The notes under the pieces were generated by a model, which did not search any database, was not told the DNA's origin, and was given only the letters and a program-made list of their open reading frames with translations. Shown piece after piece: positions 23,663 through 33,982 of a stretch of DNA of 64,000 nucleotides; position 1 is the first letter of the stretch, and each line of letters opens with the position of its first letter. The stretch is from assembly GCA_015501075.1 (NCBI GenBank), contig JADNYJ010000003.1, forward strand, positions 248,001 through 312,000. The letters are read 5' to 3'. The position numbers and the translations under genes are program-made. The stretch is from Gymnopilus junonius (taxonomy: Eukaryota > Basidiomycota > Agaricomycetes > Agaricales > Galerinaceae).

Positions 23663-24314
23663 CTACAATTCATTGATAAACCTCTGAACCCTCGCCTCAT
23701 TCAGTGCTCCAACGAACTGTGCAATGGGCTCTCCATCACGGAACGCGATTACAGTGGGCAAAGCGCTGATCTAAATGTAGGAATACAACGTCAGCTTACT
23801 GGCAGGTTTGATGAATTTCATCAAAGATACGTGCCTTAAACTTTGCACCTAAACTTTGTCCATCATCACTGTCTGTGTCAATTTTGACAAGGTCGAGTGG
23901 AAGTTTACTGGCCCCCGTTGTACTGGGCTCATTTGTAAGTCTCTCAATTATGGGAGACAATTGGTGGCATGGACCACACCAGCTGTGTCGTGTTGTGCAT
24001 AAGTCACAGCTCCTTGATGATATTCGAAACAACTCACTCCGCATAGAAGTCGACGAGCACGACTCGGTCCTTGGCATTGACGGCCTTGTTAAACGTCTAC
24101 ATATTGTCAAGAAACTTCAATATAATCAACCCTCAGTCTGCATGGTATGCGGTGATTGCGATTGACTAACTTGTTGGTCAGCATTGGCATATACTACCGC
24201 TCTGGGTGCTGAGGAACGAAAGGACCGGGTCCCTGAGTAGAATGGGAGGTAGCTCGGAGAGCGCTTGATAGCCCTCGCTGATAATTTTAATAGTTGTACC
24301 ACGTTGAGCGACAT
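23663..24314 (-). CDS. Mitochondrial thioredoxin
   Basis: A small disulfide oxidoreductase. The start MSLNVVQLLKLSARAIKRSP at 24314 opens an Arg/Ser-rich presequence of about 45 residues (SYLPFYSGTRSFRSSAPRAV) suited to mitochondrial import. The thioredoxin fold follows: TFNKAVNAKDRVVLVDFYAE, then the active site WCGPCHQLSPIIERL across an intron, LDLVKIDTDSDDGQSLGAKFK, and ISALPTVIAFRDGEPIAQFVGALNEARV...FINEL. The cis-proline (ALPTV) is present. The intron between AKFK and ISALP (23834 to 23771, 64 nt) must use a GC donor (GCACGT) with a normal TTTAG acceptor, because no GT donor restores the frame. Stop TAG 23665-23663. Confidence 0.88.
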
Positions 24315-25261
24315 GGAGAGTGCGTGAACTGAGCAGTGAGGATTACCAGTTGTCTTGCAAGTTCAACTTGGCAAAGTGTGGAAATCAGCGATATAACGCG
24401 CGTCGCGTGCATCTGGTCCGGCATTCTCCGTTGCATTGACCTTGAGGCTTAAACGAACACCAGCTCTCACCTCATCGTAATAAATAGATATCAACGTTTC
24501 CTGACGCTCATCGAGTGCAGGTGCCCATAAGAAGCACATCGATATCTTATCTGCAGCAGATGAAAACATCTTCTACCTTGAACCAACCCTCGAAGTTTTT
24601 GGTGCGGGTGCAGGAGGTATTTGCCTCCGTATGTGATTGGCGGTCGTACAGGCGGCTCTGACATCACGACTGACAAGGAAGAGGTCCTGTACCATCTATC
24701 CAACTCGTGATTAGAGCCGTGACCTTTATGTTCTTGGCATTATTGGCTGGTATTGTCCTTTTCAATGAATACCGTCCTTCCATTTCGTTATTTGAATGCG
24801 TGGTATGTAAATGGTTGTCTACCCTATGGTCTAGAAGCTGGTCAGGAGCCCCCAGTGGCCTTGGGATCCAAGATGAAGTTGAATGAGAATTCTGAACATT
24901 GACAAACATTGATCATCATGGGATCGGCGTATCTATCATCAGAAAAAAAGCAGTCTAAAAATAACTTGAATTGTTGTTATAGAAATGATCTACATACCGA
25001 TCAGGTTCTTATCCGAAAATGTATTGAGTCAATTACTGACAGGGTACAAAAGGCAGAGACCTGTTCGTTGACAACCCACTATTTCTTTTCGTCTCCCTTC
25101 ATTTTTTCGAGCAGCGTAAGTTCTCAGGCCGCATCGTCTGCTCGCTCAAGTTCATAGGCGCTCATATGTTTTTCATCTCTCTAGGCTCGCTTCTCTTGAT
25201 TACACCCTCTTGCTTGGCCAGGACCTGCTCTAATTTTATCCACTTATCTACTTAATTCACA
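24315..25261. other. Intergenic region with unassigned short frames
   Basis: Several overlapping minus-strand frames (24363-24909) could be joined through an intron with donor GTAGAA and acceptor CTGCAG near 24585-24560, but the joined products have no domain I recognise. The stretch is therefore left uncalled. It includes the promoter and 5' leader of the cupredoxin gene. Confidence 0.3.
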
Positions 25262-26149
25262 ATGCGTTTCTCCGTCGTCGCTACCGCTCTCCTTTCTTCT
25301 GCTGTCGTCAATGCTGCCGATATCCTCGTCAAGGTCGGTGCTAACAACGGGGTATGTGATTTTCTATTCAACTACACCGCATTGTTTGATGTCTCTGCTC
25401 CAAGCTTGTGTTTGAACCTTCGAACATTACTGCTCAAACCGGAGACACGATTTCCTTCCAATTGTTAGTTTTGCTTTCAAAAATTTTTTTTCCGATTTGG
25501 TCCTGAGTGTTGTATTTCTTTTAGCCAAGGAAAGAACCACGTTAGTCTGAAGCTTTTTTGCTCTATTGGAGAGTGCTATTGACATTATTTACTATCGTAG
25601 TCTGTCACGCAGTCGACCTTCCCTAGCCCATGTACCCGTATGACCACACCCGCTTTGGGTGTTGACTCCGGCTTCATGCCCGTTGCCTCTGGTGCCGCGT
25701 CCCTCCCACAGTGGTCGATCACCGTTAACAACGCAAGCACGCCTCTGTGGTTCTTCTGCGCCCAGACCACCCCCGCAGAGTGAGCTCCGTTATGCTCAAA
25801 CCAATTGCATCCATTCTTACATGTTTTCGTTTCTAGTCACTGCCAAAAAGGAATGGTCTTCGCCGTCAATGCACCTCCTGCCAAGTCCTTTGCCCAATTC
25901 CAGGCTGCTGCTATGGCCAGTAACACAACTGGCACCACTGGCGCTTCGGGTAGTGGATCTGCTACCACTCCTTCTGCCACAGGCGGTTCAAGTGGCACCA
26001 CGGGCAGCGCCGGCGCCGGCGCCAGTTCAGCCTCGACATCTGCTACCACCACCCCCAGCGCCCCTGCTAAAAGCGGCGCCTTGAGACTTGGCGGCGGTGC
26101 CGCCGGTGCCCTGACAGCAGCAGCCCTTTTCGTCAGCTTTGTTTTATAG
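25262..26149 (+). CDS. Secreted cupredoxin, GPI-anchored Ser/Thr-rich type
   Basis: An extracellular serine-rich cupredoxin-domain protein. MRFSVVATALLSSAVVNA is a signal peptide. The plastocyanin-like domain reads ADILVKVGANNG, then across introns LVFEPSNITAQTGDTISFQF, QGKNHSVTQSTF and a PLWFFCAQ...EHCQKGM block. The His of KNHSV plus Cys, His and Met in FFC...EHCQKGM give a complete type 1 copper ligand set, so copper binding is likely. A 60-residue Ser/Thr/Gly/Ala-rich linker (SGSATTPSATGGSS and similar) follows. The C-terminal hydrophobic tail GGGAAGALTAAALFVSFVL resembles a GPI-anchor signal. Five exons; stop TAG ends at 26149. The likely place is the cell wall or plasma membrane; physiological role unknown. 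Confidence 0.88.
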
Positions 26150-26443
26150 AGTCCAGAACAGCTTTTGGAAAATGTTTTGCGGTTTCCTACGTAGACAAAC
26201 AAGTGTAGTGGGGCACGATAAGAACGTTAATGTTTGCCAGAATTCAAATTTCTTTGAGGAGTGTGTATTAAATGTAAAGCGAGAAAGTATTCAATTTAGG
26301 CTTGTTACAATACTACTGATTAGATAACCACGGCCCAAGTACGAGGAGATGCCGATATAACTTGAACTGCACGTTTACGGCGGCCCTGCAGGCAGTCCTT
26401 TCAGCCGCAGTTCATTCTTTACTCAGTTTCACTACCTCGAACA

Positions 26444-29414
26444 ATGGATGCTATTCGGGTCTCTAAGGTCGTTTCTTCCAAGAGATTCTCAGTGACTCTA
26501 CCGATCTAAGCTTGTATTCCAGGTAGAACAGGTCCTTTTCACGAAAGCCGGATCGGTATCAGAAGGAACCATTCACCTTACCGCTCACCATGTCATATTT
26601 CGATACAATGATTCAGAGCAGAAGGAAATGTGGGTGAGTGACTTTGTGGTTTGTACGATAACGTTCCTCACCAGGTATGCGCAGATGCCATATCCATTGA
26701 TATCCCTTGTTAATCGTCGTCCGCAGAATCTTCAAGGCCAATCACAGATTAACTTTCAAACTCGGACATTTGAGTCCTTCTCCCTAACCTTTCAGATGGA
26801 TTCTGAAGCTAGCGATGTTTTTGAGAGCGTCAAAGAGCTGACTGTGGCAAGTAAGTCGGCTTTATCCTCGTGTCAACTAATGCTCGACTACGACTGCGTA
26901 TAGCCTCCGTTACCCAGTTATATGCATTTTTCTACACACCAAACCCTCCACTCCCTACCAACGAAGGATGGACAATATACTCGCCTCGCGATGAATATGG
27001 ACGGATGGGCGTTGGTACACGCTCTAAGGCTTGGCGCTTCACAGATCTCAATAAAGAATACACCGTGAGTTTCTGTTTGCGAATTGATAACTATTATCTT
27101 TGACAACTTTGGGCTCAGTTTTGTCCTACATACCCAGCGCGCTTAGTAGTGCCAACGCGAATCAGTGACACCACTCTTCAGTATGCCTCTAAATATCGGA
27201 GCAAATGCAGAATACCAATACTAAGCTACCTTCATTGGGGCAACTATGTGAGTAGTCGTCAGCCCTTGCCTTAAACTACTGATCTGAAAGTAATGGTGGA
27301 CTTTATAGGGAAGTATCACTCGTTCAAGTCAACCAATGGTTGGGATAACCCAGAATAGATCGGTCCAAGACGAGAAGCTTATTGAAGCAATCTTCCAATC
27401 TCACTGGTCACCAGATTCGCGTGTTTCAAGCGCGCCAGTATATGGAGCCACGCCAACAAATCTCATCATTGATGCTCGTCCGACAGTTAATGCCGTGGCC
27501 AACACTGCCAAGGGTGCAGGGACAGAGAATATGGATTACTACAAGGAGGGCAAGAAAGTGTACCTTGGAATTGACCACATCCACACTATGCGGGAGTCCC
27601 TGGCCAAGGTGGTAGAAGCCCTCAAGGAAGCCGATCAACTACTTGCGAGCATTAACAACGATTTTCCCGAACAACTTCCACGGCTTGCCGTATTAGACAA
27701 GCAAGCTTTACGGCGGTCTGGATGGCTTCGGCATATTTCAGCCATCCTGGAGGGCACATTAATCATCACGAAAAATGTCCACGTAAATTCTTCTCATGTC
27801 CTCATCCACTGTTCTGACGGCTGGGACCGTACTTCACAACTATCTGCCCTATCACAGCTCTGCCTTGACCCTTTCTATCGCACCATACGCGGGTTTGAAG
27901 TCTTGATTGAAAAGGACTGGTTATCCTTTGGTCACAGATTTTTGGACCGTTGCGGGCATCTGTCTTCTGACAAATTCTTCTTGTCCACGACAGGTGACTC
28001 GGGCTCTGGAAGCGGGGCAGAGGCTGCGCAAGCGTTCTTCTCCTCGGTGCAAAATAGATTTGCATCACAGCACCACATAAAGGAAACTAGCCCAATATTT
28101 CATCAGTTCCTAGAATCGGTACGGCAAATTCAACGACAGTATCCGGAACGTTTCGAATTCAACGAACGCTTTCTGCGTCAATTGTATTATCATTTGTATT
28201 CCTGCCAGTTTGGCACTTTCCTCTTCAATTGCGAACGGGAGAGGAAAGCAGGGGATGGTACTGGTCCACCGCCTGTCGAACGTACTATAAGTGTTTGGGA
28301 TTTCTTCAACTCATCAGCGGAAATGATTCAAAATACCAACCCAGCGTATAATCCATCACTGGATGATCCTATGAAACGTACTGAAGGCGCTGATATGGGT
28401 GTGTTACTTCCAAATCCAAAGGATGTGCGCTTTTGGCATGAGCTATACGGGCGATCTGACGATGAGATGAATGGGAAGTTTGTGCCCGTCCAGACCCGCG
28501 ACATCGAACTTTTAGGTCCAGTGGATGGTGGCGACGAGGACCCTGTCTTACAACAGGCTGCAGCAGAATCCTTTCAGGGCTCGCCATCGAAACCGTCGAC
28601 GTTGGTCGAAAAGGTGTCTAATTCATTGAATGTTGCTCCGACTTCTGGCCGAAAATCCTCTTTTGGTGCCAATCTTCGAGATCTATCCTCTTCACTTCCT
28701 GAACTTAATCCCTCTCGGCCTGGTCCTAGCCGCAGTCGAACTCCAACTCCTTCGAGTGTTACTCAAGCACGAGCACCAATGGCGCAATCGCCTGCAGTTA
28801 GTTCGCCAAACACTCCGATATGGTCTCGAGCTGTGCCGCCGGAGATATTATCAGGAGGTGGAGTGAAATCAGTTTGGGGGAAGTTGTCTTCAAATGCATC
28901 AGCCGCCTTTTCAGTTGTTCAGGATGCCTACGCAGGAGTAGCTAAGGACCTGAGGAACGTTAGTAATTCTAGTGAAGAGGCAACTTCAGAAAGGACTTCA
29001 GAACTTCGAGGAAGGGAGCTGCTCAGCGATTGGGGACGAGATAGATCTCGTTCTCCCCAACCCTCAACACAACCCCCTCCACTTACCATGACCAATCCCT
29101 GGTCAGCAACCTCAACCAAACCTTCATCATCTCGACACATCTCGCTTCTTGAGGAAAATCCTTGGGGTTCAAGTACAGATGCAGAGCCAAACTACGCGAC
29201 GAGGACAGTATTTTCTACACTTGAACCGACAAGTCCACTTCCCCTCGATCCTACGATTGAGTCCATTCTAACACAACCACGGAAGATGACAGGACCGTCT
29301 TATGAACGTTCCTCACCGCGACCTGATGCGCGGCGGAGTTCCCAGCAAGCACCTCTACCAATACCCCCTAAAAACGATAGTAATACTGATCCTCTTGGAG
29401 TAGGATTACTGTAG
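26444..29414 (+). CDS. YMR1: Myotubularin-type phosphoinositide 3-phosphatase
   Basis: Dephosphorylates PI3P and PI(3,5)P2 on endosomal membranes. Short 5' exons encode MDAIRVSK, then VEQVLFTKAGSVSEGTIHLT, a PH-GRAM domain continuing through FQMDSEASDVFESVKEL. The catalytic domain includes TFCPTYPARLVVPTRISD and RIPILSYLHWGNYGSITRSSQ. The P-loop CSDGWDRTSQ is at about 27808-27840 (Cx5R with the myotubularin-specific Asp residues), so the enzyme is predicted active. It ends with YYHLYSCQFGTFLFNCERER. About 300 residues of Ser/Pro-rich disordered tail follow. Stop TAG near 29412-29414. The last exon is unusually long (692 codons open). The neighbouring SAM synthetase is on the same strand, 291 bp on. 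Confidence 0.92.
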
Positions 29415-29705
29415 GCTTAGGAACTGTAAACATAGAAAGTACTGTATTTATCGTCACACAAGCTCATAATCGTACTTGCCATCTGTCAAAATCTATGGCC
29501 AATCGCCTGCTGCCTTGAGGGATGAGGGACCACGGACCTGAAATTGGACGACATTGAGGAAAAATCGCGATGGCTTCGATGGCGTGATATGGAACGATCT
29601 GGTTACGTAATTGACGAGCAGAAATAAATTTGAAGTTGAAAACTGTAGATCATTTCCAATCCTCCTTCTCTCCGTCCTTCACACTTTTGTAGTCCCCTCC
29701 CCATA
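29415..29705. other. Intergenic region upstream of SAM synthetase
   Basis: About 290 bp; pyrimidine-rich immediately before the SAM synthetase ATG (CCTCCTTCTCTCCGTCC near 29660), as is common for highly expressed fungal genes. Confidence 0.4.
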
Positions 29706-31155
29706 ATGGCCCCCCAAGGAGAATCAGTCCGCGCTGCCCTTGCCCCTGGGCACTTCTTGTTCACCTCCGAGTCGGTCGGTGAAGGTCACCCTGGTATGTG
29801 AGCGTGTCTTGTCCATTTTTTGTTGCTGATATTCGTATCAGATAAAATCTGTGACCAAGTCTCCGATGCCATCGTACGTTTTCTAGTTACTCCTGGGTCC
29901 AATTCCAGTTTGAGTTGACGAATATGACGCGTTCAGCTCGATGCCTGCCTCGCAGAGGACCCCTGGTCCAAGGTTGCCTGCGAGACTGCCTCCAAGACTG
30001 GCATGATCATGGTGTTCGGTGAGATCACCACCAAGGCCAAGTTGGATTACCAGAAGGTTATTCGTGACACCATTAAGAAAATCGGATACGATGATTCTTC
30101 CAAGGGTTTCGATTACAAGACTTGCAACATCTTGGTCGCCATCGAACAGCAGTCCCCTGATATCGCCCAGGGCTTGGACCATGGTTCCCTGGAGGAACAT
30201 GGTGCTGGTGATCAGGGTATCATGTTTGGTTATGCTACCGACGAGACCGAGGAGTACATGCCTCTGACCATTATTCTTGCCCACAAGCTTAATGCTGCAA
30301 TGGCTGCTGCCCGTCGCTCTGGTGAATTAGCCTGGCTCCGACCTGATTCCAAGACCCAAGTTACCGTCGAGTACAAGAAGGAAGGTGGTGCTACCATTCC
30401 CCTCCGTGTCGACACCGTCGTTATCTCTACTCAGCACGCTGAAGAGATCTCTACCGAAGATCTCCGCAAAGAGATTTTGGAGAAGATCGTCAAGCGCGTT
30501 ATCCCCGCCAACTTACTTGATGACAAGACTATCTACCATGTATGCGATGCTTCTTGTTTAATTTCATTCTGTCTTGCTAAATTTAAACCAAACAGATCCA
30601 ACCCTCTGGCCGCTTCGTTATCGGAGGACCTCAAGGGGATGCTGGTTTGACTGGCCGTAAGATCATCGTCGACACCTACGGAGGATGGGGCGCCCACGGA
30701 GGAGGAGCTTTCTCCGGCAAGGACTTTTCCAAGGTCGATCGTTCCGCTGCCTACACAGCACGATGGATCGGTAAGTTTTATCCGTCAGTGATTGCGACTC
30801 TATCTCATTATGATATAGCGAAGTCCCTCGTTGCTGCTGGTCTCGCTCGTCGCTGCCTTGTTCAGCTCTCCTATGCCATTGGTGTTGCTGAGCCTTTGTC
30901 GATCTATGTTGATACCTACGGTACCGGCAAGAAGACCGATGAGGAACTCGTCGAGATTATTCGCAAGAACTGGGATCTCCGACCTGGTGTCATTGGTAAG
31001 CTTTACTTCTGTACACGCTTTAATCATCTCTCATAATGTTATGTCCAGTTCGGGAGCTCGACTTGCAAAAGCCCCAATACCTCAATACCGCCTCATATGG
31101 TCACTTTGGCAACCCCGACTACACATGGGAGAAGCCTAAGCAGCTCAAGCTATAA
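29706..31155 (+). CDS. SAM2: S-adenosylmethionine synthetase
   Basis: Makes S-adenosylmethionine from methionine and ATP in the cytosol. Exons give [56 protein letters not shown], and [13 protein letters not shown]. The ATP-binding signature [15 protein letters not shown] (about 30205-30250) and the P-loop-like GGGAFSGKD (about 30700) are intact. The end is [20 protein letters not shown]...WEKPKQLKL, stop TAA 31153-31155. Length near 395 residues equals the family norm. Codon use is strongly C-ending, as expected for a highly expressed gene. Six introns are inferred. Confidence 0.95.
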
Positions 31156-31645
31156 ACTGGCTAGACTGCTGGTGTTTAGAGGCGCTTTATCTTTCCTGTC
31201 GTTTTCTTGTTTCGCTTGCATCGGAAGTTCATCCTTCCGCACATTCATTTTCAACCTCGCATTGCTCTAGAGATACCATTGTAATGACCCTTCACCCTCA
31301 CGCACATCCTCCTAACGACCCACATTCATATTCATTATAGCCCCATTTGTGGATTGTAGATATAAATCTGTAGCTAACGAAAAAAGGTAATATGTAGATA
31401 ACACTGAATGGAAAGCGTTCAACCGCATTTTTCATTCAACTGACTGCGCTTTTGATCATGACTCACTCTTAAGCAATTGCCAATGACAACTGGGCGGAAA
31501 TAACATTAGGGAGCGCCCGGCAAATCGATCCGGTTTAATTTCCTGTTCGGGATAGATCGATACAAAAATTTTGGCTCTGCTCACTCTTCTACCACCTCTT
31601 CATTTGATTTACTGAAGCGCGCGTATCTTTTCTTGGTTCAAGAGC
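31156..31645. other. Intergenic region SAM synthetase / ADE4
   Basis: About 490 bp. It contains the SAM synthetase 3' region and the ADE4 promoter, including a Gcn4/Bas1-like motif at 31458-31465. Confidence 0.4.
31458..31465 (+). promoter_or_regulatory. ATGACTCA element upstream of ADE4
   Basis: ATGACTCA matches the full Gcn4/AP-1 site (TGACTCA) and contains the TGACTC core also bound by Bas1 in yeast purine genes. It is about 180 bp upstream of the ADE4 initiator. Function is inferred from yeast, not shown here. Confidence 0.4.
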
Positions 31646-33733
31646 AGTACGTTTGTTATGCCTCCAAATAATACACCGACGAACTTATTCGCGTCTGCCA
31701 GTGTGTGGTATTCTTGGCTTGCTCCTCCATGATGCATCCGTAGACGCCGCCTCCGAGATTTGCGAGGGCCTATCTCTCCTGCAACACAGAGGCCAGGATG
31801 CTTGCGGAATCGTCACCTGCGGCCCTAAAGGACGCTTTTACCAATGCAAAGCTAATGGTATGGTCCGCGACATCTTCGATGCCAATTCAATATCTCGTTT
31901 GATTGGTGGAATGGGCGTTGGCCATGGTGAGTTCATGTATTTGAATAGTCGCAATTGGGCTAATATCGCGTCTTTCAGTTCGCTATCCTACTGCTGGGAG
32001 TTTCAACAATGCTGAAGCTCAGCCGTTCTATGTCAACTCTCCATACGGTATCGTCTTTGCTCATGTACGTCTCTCGTTCTTTTGTTAATCCTGATGGACA
32101 TTAATCAGACTTTTTCAGAATGGAAACCTCATCAATACCGAGTCTCTTATGCGATTTATGGACCAGACCGCCCACAGGCATATTAACACGGCTTCCGATT
32201 CTGAACTCTTGCTTAACATATTTGCCTACAACCTGCAGCAAACAGGGAAGTTTCGTATAAATGAGGAGGACATTTTCACCGCTATCGGACGGATGATGTC
32301 ACAAGTCAAAGGTGCTTATGCCTGCGTTGCGATGCTCGCAGGCTTCGGGATTATCGGATTCCGCGATCCAAATGGAATTCGACCAGTGGGCGTGGCTACA
32401 AGGAAAACTGGAAATGGCAACGACTACATCATCGCAAGTGAGAGCGTCGTTGCAGATGCAAGCGGTTTCAGCGATTGGCAAGACATTAAGCCTGGTATGT
32501 CGTCGTCTATTACTGGTCTGATCTGCTCTAAATTTGCAATCGATCTTCAGGTGAAGCTGTCATTATCACCCGGAATGGTATTTCTCGTCGGCAAATCGCA
32601 CCTCCTGCCACCTTCGCCCCTGATATTTTTGAATTCGTATACTTCGCCCGTCCAGACTCCGTCATCGACGGTATCAGTGTCTACAGAAGCCGAATGGCCA
32701 TGGGTGATGCCCTAGCTGCGAAAGTCCAGGACGTCCTACAAAAAGCCAATATCGATATTGACGTTGTCATTCCGGTAGCTCTTAGCTTTAGCTATTTGAA
32801 ATCTTCTGAATAGTGTCGACTAGGTGCCCGACACATCGCGGGTGGCAGCACTGAACTTGGCCCAGAAACTGGGACTACCTTATCGCGAAGGCTTCATAAA
32901 AAATCGATACGTTGGAAGGACTTTCATCATGCCGGGCCAGCAAATGAGGTTAATATCCATATAAATCATGATTCTCAGTCTATCTGACGACACTCTAGAA
33001 AAAAGAACGTGCGTCGAAAGCTGAACGCCATGGCACTGGAATTTGCAAACAAAAACGTATTGATAGTCGATGGTTAGACATATACTTAGACCAATTCCTT
33101 TACGTCACTGACTTTCGAATGGTAGATTCCATTGTTCGAGGCACGACATCGAAGGAAATAGTGCAAATGGCAAAAGACGTTGGGGCAAAGAAGGTAATTG
33201 TCGCCAGTTGCGCACCCCCAATACGGTCAGTACACTTTTGACATTGAAATTCGAGCTTCTAAACCCTTGGCAGTTATCCGAACGTCTACGGGATTGATAT
33301 GCCTTCTCGCAAAGAGCTGGTCGCGCATGGTCGCGACAATGAACAAATCGCAGCTGCCATTGGCGCCGACTTGGTTATCTTTCAAACATTGCCTGACTTG
33401 GTAGACTCTGTCAAACAATTTCAGCCTTCTATTACTACTTTCGACTGCTCGGTCTTCACTGGCGACTATGTAACAGGACACGTAAATGAGGAATACCTGC
33501 AGCATTTGGAAGATCTCCGCGCTGACAACAACAGAGCCAAGGCTTTGAATCTGACCCTAGGTGCTCTTGAGGGTAAAGGCGGAGGCGGAATCCACGGGCC
33601 TCCGACTAACGGCTCAGTAGGCAATGGCTCGGCGCATTCTTACGACTATGAACCGAGAACCGGGGCGAGCACACCCATCAGCGGAACGGACGACACTGTT
33701 GGCCTACACAATACCTGGAATAGTCATTCTTAA
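31646..33733 (+). CDS. ADE4: Amidophosphoribosyltransferase (start codon split by an intron)
   Basis: Catalyses the first committed step of purine synthesis, moving glutamine ammonia to PRPP. The N-terminal nucleophile domain starts [17 protein letters not shown]; Cys2 becomes the catalytic N-terminus. The only way to make this Met is to join A at 31646 to TG at 31702-31703 by removing a 55-nt intron (GTACGT...TCTGCCAG). Further blocks are [54 protein letters not shown] and [10 protein letters not shown]. The PRTase part shows [30 protein letters not shown] and the PRPP loop [18 protein letters not shown] (interrupted by an intron). The C-terminal 80 residues are Gly/Ser-rich. Stop TAA 33731-33733. 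Confidence 0.93.
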
Positions 33734-33982
33734 CATCACATGGGAACACCCCTGATCTACAGACTGTTATATTATCGTCTTACTTATGTCGTCCCTGTAA
33801 TTGTAATGTGTATGATACGACACAAATATCCTCATCTTGTAGGCAAGAAAATAGAATTGAGGGAAGGTGGATGATATATATGTAGCAAAATACAAGCAAA
33901 TAAAATACTTTAACATTCTGTAGTTGCTTGTTGGATTCTTTCCTCGAACTAGCATCATACTGTTCGTTTCCTGTGCGGGATA

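Noticed and set aside
31658..31720. ATG at 31658 as the ADE4 start
   Set aside because: It opens a different frame and lies inside the proposed intron; it does not lead to MCGILG.
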